Origin: Subtercola sp. Z020
Lineage (GTDB): Bacteria; Actinomycetota; Actinomycetes; Actinomycetales; Microbacteriaceae
Assembly: GCF_002931235.1 (NCBI RefSeq)
Contig: NZ_PSTT01000071.1
Coordinates: 89,223 to 153,222 of the forward strand
DNA length: 64,000 bases
Direction: 5' to 3'
A program made the translations under genes and the position numbers. Shown here piece by piece: positions 34,499 through 42,667 of the stretch; position 1 is the stretch's first letter, and each line of letters begins with the position of its first letter. The notes under the pieces are model-generated. The model did no database searches. It saw only the letters and a list, made by a program, of their open reading frames with translations, and was not told the origin of the DNA.

Positions 34499-36061
34499 GT
34501 GCAGCTTGAAGACGTTCTGAGGGTTTTCCAGCGATCCTGGCTGCTGATCGCCGGGCTCACCATTCTCGGTCTGCTCGCCGCCGGGGCCGCCCTGGCGGTC
34601 ACGACGCCGCAGTACCAGTCGACCTCCCGGCTCTTCGTGTCGACGCAGGCCAGAGACAGCGCCTCCGACCTGCTGCAGGGCAGCACCTACACGCAGTCCC
34701 GCATGATCTCCTACTCGCACCTCGTGGTGCAGCCGGTGGTGCTCGACCCGGTCATCTCCTCGCTCGGGCTGGCGCTCACCTCCGACCAGCTGGCCGGTCA
34801 CGTCACGGCGAACGTGATCACCGACAGCCTCATCCTCGAGGTGACGGTGTCGGAGGCGTCGCCCCAGCAGGCCGCAGACATCGCGAACGCCGTCGCCGCC
34901 CAGCTCGTCTCCACCATCACGACGCAGATCGAAGACCCGGGCGACGGCACCAAGCCGCTGATCGCCGTCAGCATCATCGCCAACGCCAGCCCGGCAGCGA
35001 ACCCCACGACCCCGGTCTCCTGGCTCTACCTCGTGGTGGGCGGGGTCGGCGGCCTGCTGCTCGCGATCGGTCTCGCCTTTCTGATCTCGGGCTTCGACAA
35101 CCGGGTGCGCAGCGTCGACGATGTGAAGCGGCTCACCGACCTGCCGATCCTCGGGCACTTCCCGCGGCAGGCGAAGGTGCGCGACCGCCCGCTGCTCTTC
35201 GCCGACGACATGATGAGCCAGCGCGCCGAGTCGTTCCGGGCGCTCCGCACGAACCTGCAGTACTTCGACCTGGCGGTGAACCACCAGGTTCTGCTGTTCA
35301 CCTCCTCGATCCCGGGTGAAGGCAAGACGACGACGTCGCTGAACCTCGCGATCGCCCTCGCCCAGACCGGCAAGAAGGTGCTCTACATCGAGTGCGACCT
35401 GCGGCGGCCCAAGTCGGCGAAGTACCTCAACGTCGAGGGCGCCGTCGGCCTCTCCGACGTTCTGGTCTCGCGCGCCGAACTCGCTGACGTGCTGCAGCCG
35501 GGCGCTCTCCCCAGCCTCGCCATCCTGCCGGCCGGCGCCCTGCCGCCGAACCCGAGCGAACTGCTCGGCTCCGAGCAGTTCGAGACCCTCGTCACGGCGA
35601 TGCGCCACGAGTACGACTACCTGATCCTCGACGCTCCCCCGCTGCTGGCCGTGACCGATGCCGCCATCCTCAGCCGGGTCAGCGACGGCGTCATCGTGGT
35701 GGTCGGCACGGCCCAGGTGAAGAAGCAGCAGCTCGAGACGAGCTTCGAGATCCTCTCGCAGGTGGATGCCCGGGTGCTCGGCATCGCCGCGAACTTCCTC
35801 CCGCGGCGGGGCGTCGACGCCTACTCGTACTACACCTACGGGTACGGCAGTGTCATGCCCGATCGCGCGGGCGCCGAGGCGGAGGCGGCGCTGCACCTCG
35901 GCGCACAGCCGGGGCAGGTCGCCCACGAGCAGCCCCACAGCCGCTCCCACCGACGCCTGCCCGCCCTGGTCGAGCTCGACACGATCGCCGAGGCCACGCC
36001 GACCGCCGAACCCGCCGGTGACGACGTGTGGAAGCGGGTCCGCACCCCGTCACGACGATGA
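34499..36061 (+). CDS. Wzz/BY-kinase: polysaccharide co-polymerase tyrosine autokinase (copy 3)
   Basis: 520 aa, GTG start with GGGAGGCGGAG upstream. Wzz domain with membrane segments near 15-35 and 177-197, Walker A IPGEGKTTTS (about 268-277), Walker A' YIECDLRRPKS, Walker B LILDAPPLLAVTDAA. Tyrosine cluster DAYSYYTYGYG (about 440-450) followed by a 65-residue Glu/His/Pro tail not seen in copies 1 and 2. Heads the unit B operon: its stop overlaps the next start (ATGA). Confidence 0.93.
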   Translation: MQLEDVLRVFQRSWLLIAGLTILGLLAAGAALAVTTPQYQSTSRLFVSTQARDSASDLLQGSTYTQSRMISYSHLVVQPVVLDPVISSLGLALTSDQLAGHVTANVITDSLILEVTVSEASPQQAADIANAVAAQLVSTITTQIEDPGDGTKPLIAVSIIANASPAANPTTPVSWLYLVVGGVGGLLLAIGLAFLISGFDNRVRSVDDVKRLTDLPILGHFPRQAKVRDRPLLFADDMMSQRAESFRALRTNLQYFDLAVNHQVLLFTSSIPGEGKTTTSLNLAIALAQTGKKVLYIECDLRRPKSAKYLNVEGAVGLSDVLVSRAELADVLQPGALPSLAILPAGALPPNPSELLGSEQFETLVTAMRHEYDYLILDAPPLLAVTDAAILSRVSDGVIVVVGTAQVKKQQLETSFEILSQVDARVLGIAANFLPRRGVDAYSYYTYGYGSVMPDRAGAEAEAALHLGAQPGQVAHEQPHSRSHRRLPALVELDTIAEATPTAEPAGDDVWKRVRTPSRR

Positions 36062-36594
36062 ACGTCGCAGCCAAATGGCAGCAGCTCGGGGTGGCCGCGT
36101 ACAACATCGTGCTGACCTTCGTGCCGTCGCACACCGTGCGCCTCGGTGCCCTGCGGCTCTGGGGGGCATCCATCGGTGAAGGCAGCACCGTGTCGCGCGG
36201 CACGACCGTCTTCGACATCGGCCGCATCGTGATCGGGCGGGACTGCTCCATCGGGTTCCGCTGCCTGCTCGACGCCCGGGGAACGATCACGCTCGGCGAC
36301 AACGTCGTGCTGGCCAGCGACACGCAGATCATCACCGGCACGCACATCATCGACTCCGACACCTTCGACGCCGAGTTCTCCCCCGTCGTCATCGACTCGT
36401 TCGCCTGGGTCGCCTCGCGCTGCACCATCCTCCCCGGGGTGAGCATCGGGCGCGGCGCCGTCGTGGGCGCCTGCTCGCTGGTGCGCTCCGACGTGGCGGC
36501 GATGGATGTCGCAGCCGGTGTACCGGCGACCAAGCGCGGCGAGCGCTCCTCCTCGCTGGCCTACTCGGCGAAGTTCCGGCGCCTGTTCTACTAG
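36058..36594 (+). CDS. Left-handed beta-helix (hexapeptide) acyltransferase
   Basis: 178 aa. Repeated hexapeptide pattern (ASIGEGSTVSRG, IGRIVIGRDCSIGFRC, ITLGDNVVLASDT, SIGRGAVVGACSLV) and the typical end GVPATKRG place it with the WcaF/NodL-type O-acetyltransferases that use acetyl-CoA in the cytoplasm. It probably acetylates a sugar of the unit B repeat. The coupled ATG at 36058 is preferred over an upstream in-frame ATG inside the autokinase gene. Confidence 0.85.
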   Translation: MNVAAKWQQLGVAAYNIVLTFVPSHTVRLGALRLWGASIGEGSTVSRGTTVFDIGRIVIGRDCSIGFRCLLDARGTITLGDNVVLASDTQIITGTHIIDSDTFDAEFSPVVIDSFAWVASRCTILPGVSIGRGAVVGACSLVRSDVAAMDVAAGVPATKRGERSSSLAYSAKFRRLFY

Positions 36595-37703
36595 TGGAAG
36601 GCTCGGCCGTGCAGCACACCCCCCTGTTCGACCTGTCGACGGCGACCCTCGTCTATGTGGCGCCGCGCACCGGCACGAACGGTGTCAGCGACTACGCCGA
36701 CGACATCCTCCGTTTCGCCCGCGAGCGCCTGGCGCGGGTCGTCGAGGTGCGGCACGGCGGCTCCTCGGCAGACGGCGTGGCCGACGTGCTGCGCGGCCGC
36801 GGGGAGATCAGGCGGGCCGTTGCCGAGGCAGAGGGCCCGGTCATCCTGCACACCGAGCAGAGCGGCGGCGTGCTGCTGCCGTTCTGGGGCCTGATCGGCG
36901 CCCGGGCGAGCGTTCGGAGCGCCACCGTGCACGACGCGCCGCTCAGCGTCTGGCTGCCCTTCCGCACGAAGCTCGTCAGCCGCAACCGGTATGTGCAGCA
37001 CGGGCTGCACTACCCGATCCTGCCGATTCTCGAACGGTTCGAGCGCCGGGCCATGCGCGACGTGCTGCTGTTCGCCCTCACCCGTTCGGGCGCGCGCGCC
37101 ACCGAGCGGGTTCTCGCGCACGACTCGGTGCGGCAGAGCTTTCTGCCGGTACCCGACCGGCCCCAGTTGCCGCCGCTCTCGAAGCGACCGCTCGCTGTCG
37201 GCCTGTTCGGCTACGTCTACCGGGGCAAGGGCTTCGACCGGCTCGTCGAACTGCGCGAGGCGATCGACGACCGCATCGAGATCAGGGTGGCCGGGCGCGG
37301 CACCGAGTCGCTGCCAGCCGTGCCCGGAGTGACAATCCTCGGCGCTGTCGAGGGGCCCGAAGAAGATGCGTTCTTCGCGAGCATCAGGGCGATGATCGTG
37401 CCGTACGGCAAACGGAGCTCGTACGGGCCCGAGACCCACGTGGCATCCAGTGCCATCACCCGCGCGCTGGCTTACCAGACCCCGGTCGTCGCCACGCGCT
37501 ACCCCGGGCTCGACGACGAAGCCCTCGTCTTCGAGACCGTGGCCGAACTGGCCGAAGCGGTCACCGCGCTGCTCGGCGACGACGTCGCGCTCGACACCGA
37601 GGCCGAGCGCGTCGAGGCGCTGCGGCGCCGGCTCACGACGGAGAACGCCTTCGAGCGCTACGCCGAGGAGTGGCAGCGCGCCCTCGCCGGGGTGACGCGG
37701 TGA
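36594..37703 (+). CDS. Glycosyltransferase (GT-B type)
   Basis: 369 aa. GTG start shares a base with the preceding TAG (TAGTG). N-terminal LVYVAPRTGTNGVSDYADDI is the donor/acceptor loop seen in GT4 enzymes; later AVGLFGYVYRGKGFDRLVEL, VAGRGTESLPAV and a C-terminal ALAYQTPVVATRYPGLDD support a GT-B fold, though the E-x7-E motif is not clear. Position in the unit B operon implies repeat-unit assembly. Exact family is less certain than for the other transferases. Confidence 0.75.
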   Translation: MEGSAVQHTPLFDLSTATLVYVAPRTGTNGVSDYADDILRFARERLARVVEVRHGGSSADGVADVLRGRGEIRRAVAEAEGPVILHTEQSGGVLLPFWGLIGARASVRSATVHDAPLSVWLPFRTKLVSRNRYVQHGLHYPILPILERFERRAMRDVLLFALTRSGARATERVLAHDSVRQSFLPVPDRPQLPPLSKRPLAVGLFGYVYRGKGFDRLVELREAIDDRIEIRVAGRGTESLPAVPGVTILGAVEGPEEDAFFASIRAMIVPYGKRSSYGPETHVASSAITRALAYQTPVVATRYPGLDDEALVFETVAELAEAVTALLGDDVALDTEAERVEALRRRLTTENAFERYAEEWQRALAGVTR

Positions 37704-38917
37704 CGACGGGGTACGGGTCGCCCCGGGCTGGTCTGCTCCGTCACCTCAGCGGCCTCGGTGCGGCGGGAACGTGGATGATTGCGGGCCGGGCCGCGGGCTT
37801 CGCCTGGACGCTGCTGCTGATCGCCACCCTCGGCCTCGGCGACTACGGCATCTACGCGACGGCCTGCGCGTTCGCCGCGATCATCGCCGCACCGCTCGAG
37901 AACGTCTTCGTCGTTCGGAGCGTTCGGGTCGGGCAGCACGACTACGAGCACGAGCGGTCGACCCGGCTGCTGATCGGCGTGCTGCTGGTGGTCGTGGGCG
38001 TCGTGCTCTTCCCGGCGATCCTGGTGCTGGGCTTCGCGCTCATCGTCGCGGGCTGCGAGATGGCGTTCAACGCCTACAAGAGCCTGCCGCTCCGAAACGG
38101 CCAGCCGGTGGTCGTGATGCGACTGGATGCTCTGCGGCAGTTCGCCTCGATCGCCCTCGCCGCGCTGTACCTGGTGCTCGCCGGGAGCGGTGCGTCGCTG
38201 CCGGTCGCGCTCGCGATCTACCTCGCCCCCTATGCGGTCGTGCTCGTGCTCTCGACGATCCGCGCCCGGGGCACGATGCCGGGCCTGCCGGGCGGGCTCC
38301 GCGAGAACCTCCTGCTGCTCGGCGACGCCTTCATCACCAGCCTCTACCTGCAGGGCGACATCGTTCTGCTCGGCCTGCTGGCCAGCGACGAAGCCGTCGG
38401 CGCCTACTCCGTGGCGTCGCAGATCGCGCTCGCCCTGTCGACGCTCGGCCAGCTCTACGCGCAGGGCTTCCACGTGAGCCTGCGGCAGAGCGGCGGCGAC
38501 CCGGCCGCGGGGCCCCGCCCGAGGTTCGTCGTCGGTCTCGCCGGGTTCTTCACGGTCGGCACCGTGGCCGTGGCGGCCGTGCTGCTGATCACGGGCTGGC
38601 AGAGCGGGATCGGCGCGGTGCTGCTGGTGATGAGCCTGTTCGCCGGGCTCCGCACCATCGACAACGCCTGGACCACGGTTCTCTACACGCAGCATCGCGA
38701 CGCCGGCAGAATCGCGAACGCCGGCATCGCGCTGGCGATCAAAGGCGCGGGCATCCTGCTGCTGGTGGCTGTGCTCGGCTGGCCGGGCGCGATCGGCGCC
38801 GCCATCGCCGCCGTCACGGCCGAGGTGTTCGTCTGCATCCAGTACACCCGGCTGGTGCACCGTGCCCTGCCGCCCGCGCAGGTGGCCCGGCTCGATGTCG
38901 CGGAGGGCCTCCGATGA
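37700..38917 (+). CDS. Wzx-type flippase / polysaccharide export membrane protein (copy 2)
   Basis: 405 aa from GTG 37700 overlapping the previous stop. About ten to twelve membrane segments, MOP-like: LSGLGAAGTWMIAGRAAGFAWTLLL opening, then IATLGLGDYGIYATACAFA. Shorter than copy 1 and lacking its extended loops. Likely flips unit B repeat units across the membrane. A long alternative frame through this gene is a shadow. Overlaps both neighbours by 4 bp. Confidence 0.8.
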   Translation: MTTGYGSPRAGLLRHLSGLGAAGTWMIAGRAAGFAWTLLLIATLGLGDYGIYATACAFAAIIAAPLENVFVVRSVRVGQHDYEHERSTRLLIGVLLVVVGVVLFPAILVLGFALIVAGCEMAFNAYKSLPLRNGQPVVVMRLDALRQFASIALAALYLVLAGSGASLPVALAIYLAPYAVVLVLSTIRARGTMPGLPGGLRENLLLLGDAFITSLYLQGDIVLLGLLASDEAVGAYSVASQIALALSTLGQLYAQGFHVSLRQSGGDPAAGPRPRFVVGLAGFFTVGTVAVAAVLLITGWQSGIGAVLLVMSLFAGLRTIDNAWTTVLYTQHRDAGRIANAGIALAIKGAGILLLVAVLGWPGAIGAAIAAVTAEVFVCIQYTRLVHRALPPAQVARLDVAEGLR

Positions 38918-40002
38918 CGCGCACCCTGGAATTCCTGCTCGCCAAAGACCCGGTGCTCGAACGCACGGGAGACATGGCGATGGCCTCCCTCGTCATGGAC
39001 CTCGCCGCCGAGGCGTACTCCGTGCGCTACATCGCCCTCTCGACGACCACCGGCACCCGCGGCGAAAACACGCTCGTCGAGAAGCCGCGGGTCTCGCTGG
39101 CCCGGCTGCTGTTCGACTCGGCACGGGCCGGGCGAAGCCTGGTGCACAGCCGGTTCACTGTGCCCGGGTTCGCCCGCGCCATCGAGCGGAGTGACGCCGA
39201 CACCTTCGTCGCCGACCACTCGTACATGGCCGAACCCTTCGCGGCCTCGACCCGGGTGGGCGGCGACCTGCGGGTCAACTCCGTCGTCTCGGAGTCGTCG
39301 GTGTGGAGTTCGTCACACGGCATCGTCGGCCGGGCCCAGAAGTCTGCCATCGAGCGCGACCAGCTGCGGATCGCCCGGCTGGCCCGCTCGATCGCCACCT
39401 ACGATGCCGACGAGGCCGCCGAGTACCGGGCCAGGGGCGTCGGCGCCGCGCGCTGGCTCGACGTCAGCCTCGAGCCGGCACCGCGCCGCGGGCACACCGC
39501 AGGCAGACCCCGTCTGGCCTTCGTGGGCGACCGCACGTGGAATCCGAACCAGGAGGGCTACGAGCAACTGCTGGCCTGGTGGCCGCGCATCGCCGCCGGC
39601 ATTCCGGATGCAGAGCTCGTCATCATCGGCAAGCCGGCGAAGCTCCTCCCGCTGCCCGACGGCGTGCGCGACCTCGGATTCGTCGACGACCTCGATGCGG
39701 CGCTGAACGAGAGCCGCGGCATCCTCGCGCCCCTCCGCACCGGAGGGGGCGTTCGGGTGAAGATCCTCGATGCGGCCCGCCGCGGCATCCCGCTCGTCGC
39801 CACAGCAACGGCCATCGGCTCGCTGTCGGAGATGTTCTCGCTCGAACCGCACGACACCGAAGACGCGTTCGTCGAGGCCGCGCGGCAGCTGCTGCTCGAC
39901 CGCGACGCGTCGCTTCGCGAAGGCGTTCGACTCTACGAGCAGAACCGCGACCGGTGGCAGGCACGCGTGCCGCACGCCGCTGTCGCAGAATGGCTCGCCT
40001 GA
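38914..40002 (+). CDS. GT4-like glycosyltransferase
   Basis: 362 aa from ATG 38914 (ATGA overlap). Weak N-terminal half, but a clear C-terminal half: LAFVGDRTWNPNQEGYEQLL, LVIIGKPAKLLPLPDGVRDLGF and APLRTGGGVRVKILDAARRG, the GGG-x-x-x-K-I-L block of the glycos_transf_1_4 group. Cytoplasmic transferase of unit B. Confidence 0.82.
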   Translation: MTRTLEFLLAKDPVLERTGDMAMASLVMDLAAEAYSVRYIALSTTTGTRGENTLVEKPRVSLARLLFDSARAGRSLVHSRFTVPGFARAIERSDADTFVADHSYMAEPFAASTRVGGDLRVNSVVSESSVWSSSHGIVGRAQKSAIERDQLRIARLARSIATYDADEAAEYRARGVGAARWLDVSLEPAPRRGHTAGRPRLAFVGDRTWNPNQEGYEQLLAWWPRIAAGIPDAELVIIGKPAKLLPLPDGVRDLGFVDDLDAALNESRGILAPLRTGGGVRVKILDAARRGIPLVATATAIGSLSEMFSLEPHDTEDAFVEAARQLLLDRDASLREGVRLYEQNRDRWQARVPHAAVAEWLA

Positions 40003-41414
40003 TGCGCCGCCGGCTGCTCGTCGCCAGCGCGGTGGTGTTCGGCGCGCTCGTCATCTTCGCGACGCTCCGCATCGGGTCGTTCATCTCGATCTCGGTCGGA
40101 CTGCTGGTGCTGGTCAGCCCCCTGCTGCTGCTCGCCGCTGTGCGCCGGCCGCAGCTCTACTGCTGGTTCTTCGGCATCGTGCTCGGCGCTTCGCCGTTCA
40201 TCACGCTGCCGGGAACGGGTACGCAGCTCGTCTTCTTTCTCGCGATCGCCGTCCTGATCCTGGGCCTCGGCCACGCGACGGCCCGGCGCAGGGAGGGGCG
40301 TTCGTCGACGATCGCCCTCTGGATGGCGATCACCATCGCGGCCTGCTTCCTCTCGATGGTGGCCACCTTCACCGGCTTCGAATCGGTCAACCAGTGGGTG
40401 CGCTGGGCGCTCGCCTCGGTTCTCGTCTGCCTCGGCGTCTGGATGTCGCCGACCCTCCGCATCGCCGTGAGCCGCGCCTTCGTGGTGGGGTGTTCCCTCG
40501 GGGCTGTGCTGTCGATCATCCTGAGCGTCGTCGACAAGACCGGCAGCTTCGTACAGAGCCTGACCTTCGTCGGCTACGGAGGGGCCGGCAGCCCCATCGT
40601 GCGCACTGTCGAGGTGAGTGGTTCACTGGCCGTGCGGGCGACGGGTCTCTACACCGACCCGAACACGGCAGGGCTGTTCTTCGTGATGGCCCTGGGCGTG
40701 GCGGCCTTCGTCTACACGGGCGTGGCCCGCGCACTGACGATGATCGTTCTGACGATCGGCACGGCTGCGACGCTCAGCAGGTCGGCCATCCTCTCGGTGA
40801 TCTTCGCGGCGCTGGTCGTGCTGCTGGTGCAGAACCAGTCCGCCATCCGCCGAATCGTGATCGGGGTGATCTTCGGGGCGGGCCTCGTCTCGCTCGCGCT
40901 CGTTCCGAGCATCTCCGGCCGACTTTCCGGCTCGTTCAGCGACTCCGACGTCGGTGCGAAAGACCGGCTGCAGGCGTACGTCAACTACCCGGGCCAGCTC
41001 GAGGGCCACTGGCTGTTCGGTCGCGGCTGGGCGCTCCGGGAGTTCACGGATTCGTACTACGGCTACCTGATCAACCACGTGGCCAACACCCCGCTGCTCG
41101 TGGTCTACCGCGGCGGCATCATCGCCGGGATCGCCTTCCTCGTGCTGCTGATCGTCGGAGTCGTCGCGTCGGTGCGGGGGCTCCGCTCGAAGAACATCGG
41201 GTTCGGAATGATGGGGGCGGTCTTCATCGGGCTGGTGCTCATCGCGTTCGAGCTCGACTTCCCGGTGGTCACCATGCCCCCGCTCGCCATGGGCTTCTCG
41301 ATCCTGCTGATGAACCTCGGAGTGGCCGGGGCCGACCCCCTGCCCCCGCCCGCATCCGGGCGGTCTCTGCCGACCAGCACTGCACCGAAACGCCGGGAGG
41401 TCTACGTTCCATGA
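40002..41414 (+). CDS. Wzy-type O-antigen polymerase/ligase (copy 2)
   Basis: About 470 aa. ATG 40002 overlaps the preceding TGA (TGATG); ATG 39990 in the same frame is possible. About eleven hydrophobic segments; a central outer loop and the block LSRSAILSVIFAALVVLL are typical of the O-antigen ligase (Wzy_C) family, as is GHWLFGRGWALREFTDSYYGY. The C-terminal 40 residues are Pro/Ser-rich. It would polymerise unit B repeats outside the membrane. Coupled to the acyltransferase gene. Confidence 0.8.
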   Translation: MRRRLLVASAVVFGALVIFATLRIGSFISISVGLLVLVSPLLLLAAVRRPQLYCWFFGIVLGASPFITLPGTGTQLVFFLAIAVLILGLGHATARRREGRSSTIALWMAITIAACFLSMVATFTGFESVNQWVRWALASVLVCLGVWMSPTLRIAVSRAFVVGCSLGAVLSIILSVVDKTGSFVQSLTFVGYGGAGSPIVRTVEVSGSLAVRATGLYTDPNTAGLFFVMALGVAAFVYTGVARALTMIVLTIGTAATLSRSAILSVIFAALVVLLVQNQSAIRRIVIGVIFGAGLVSLALVPSISGRLSGSFSDSDVGAKDRLQAYVNYPGQLEGHWLFGRGWALREFTDSYYGYLINHVANTPLLVVYRGGIIAGIAFLVLLIVGVVASVRGLRSKNIGFGMMGAVFIGLVLIAFELDFPVVTMPPLAMGFSILLMNLGVAGADPLPPPASGRSLPTSTAPKRREVYVP

Positions 41415-42667
41415 GCCAACAGCTGCTGATGCCGGCGAACAGCACCCTGCCCAAGCGTTTCGTCGGGCTCGACGGGCTGCGGGGCATCCTCGCCTTCTGC
41501 GTCGTGCTCGTGCACGCGACCGCGCAGTACAACCCGCACGTGTTGAACACTCTGCACATCGAGATCTTCGGCCAGGCCATCGTGGTGTTCTTCGTGCTGT
41601 CGGGCGTTCTCATCTACTGGCCGTTCCTGAATGCGATTCTGGATGGTCGCCCCCTCCCGTCGCTCAGAACCTATGCTCGCGCCCGCATCTTCCGTGTGTA
41701 CCCGGCCTACCTCGTCGCGTTCCTGCTGGCGAACTTCGCCCTCAGCGCAGTCTTCGTGACCAATGCGATGGAGTCGATCGAGCCGGGCAACGACCACGGA
41801 TCGGGCATGATCACGAACCCGTGGAGCGTGCTGGCCCACCTGACGCTGGTGCAGAACTACCTTCCGTCAGAACTGCAGACCGGCATCAGCGCGTCGTGGA
41901 CCCTGACCGGCGAACTGACGTTCTACCTGCTGCTGCCGTTCTTCTGCATGGGGGCCGCGTTCGTCGCCCGCCGACTGAAGGTGCGCCCTGTCGTCGCGGC
42001 GGCCCTGCCGGGGGTCGCCCTGATCGTCATCGGTCTCGCTTCGCGCATCGTCTCGGCCGTCTGGTTCGCGGCGAGCGACATCTCGCTGCTCGACGCGCAG
42101 TGGGGGCCGACCTGGCAGGCGGTGTTCACGCGCAGCTTCTTCAGTTGGGCCGACAACTTCGGCTGGGGCATGCTCGTCGCGGTCGTGGTCTCGGTCTGGT
42201 ACCGACGGGGCGGCTTTCGCTTCGGCCGACTGTCGGTGCGTGCGCTCGCCTGGCTGCTCGTGGCGGTCGGCCTGGTGACGTCGGCCATCAGCTTCGTGTA
42301 CTTCTCGACCTTCATCGGGGCCTTCTTCGCCCTCTTCAGCACGGGCCTGGTGCTGCTGCTGATGATTCCGGTGCACGGCGAAGCATGGCGGGTCTCCCGC
42401 CTCATCGACAACCGGGTGCTGTTCTGGCTCGGTACCGTGTCTCTCAGCCTGTACGTCTGGCACTACCCGGTGATGGTCGTGCTCTACCGGCTGCACTGGA
42501 TCGCGCCAGACACCTGGCTCGGCTGGGCCTGGAACGTGGCGCTCGTCTTCGCCGTCGGGGTGGCGGTCGCCTCGCTCAGCTACCGGTTCGTGGAGCTGCC
42601 GGCCATCCGCTCGCTGCGAAAGAAGAAGAAGCCCGCCCCGGCGCGGGAGGCCGTCAGAACTTCGTGA
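41411..42667 (+). CDS. Acyltransferase-3 family membrane protein (copy 3, no SGNH domain)
   Basis: 418 aa, about ten membrane segments. Starts RFVGLDGLRGILAFCVVLVHA and has VVFFVLSGVLIYWPFL, YARARIFRVYPAYLVAF and SWTLTGELTFYLLLPFF, the usual acyltransferase-3 blocks. It lacks the C-terminal SGNH part of copies 1 and 2 and ends with a basic KKKK tail. O-acyl transfer to the unit B polymer or its lipid-linked precursor is likely. Last gene of the unit B plus-strand operon; its end overlaps the hydrolase gene on the other strand by 14 bp. Confidence 0.88.
   Translation: MSQQLLMPANSTLPKRFVGLDGLRGILAFCVVLVHATAQYNPHVLNTLHIEIFGQAIVVFFVLSGVLIYWPFLNAILDGRPLPSLRTYARARIFRVYPAYLVAFLLANFALSAVFVTNAMESIEPGNDHGSGMITNPWSVLAHLTLVQNYLPSELQTGISASWTLTGELTFYLLLPFFCMGAAFVARRLKVRPVVAAALPGVALIVIGLASRIVSAVWFAASDISLLDAQWGPTWQAVFTRSFFSWADNFGWGMLVAVVVSVWYRRGGFRFGRLSVRALAWLLVAVGLVTSAISFVYFSTFIGAFFALFSTGLVLLLMIPVHGEAWRVSRLIDNRVLFWLGTVSLSLYVWHYPVMVVLYRLHWIAPDTWLGWAWNVALVFAVGVAVASLSYRFVELPAIRSLRKKKKPAPAREAVRTS

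Noticed and set aside
36506..38917. 803-aa frame upstream-extended from flippase 2
   Set aside because: The first 400 residues are an out-of-frame shadow of the hexapeptide acyltransferase and glycosyltransferase; the coupled GTG at 37700 is the natural start.
42654..42667. Transcription terminator between acyltransferase 3 and the hydrolase
   Set aside because: The two genes overlap by 14 bp and no hairpin with T-run is present.
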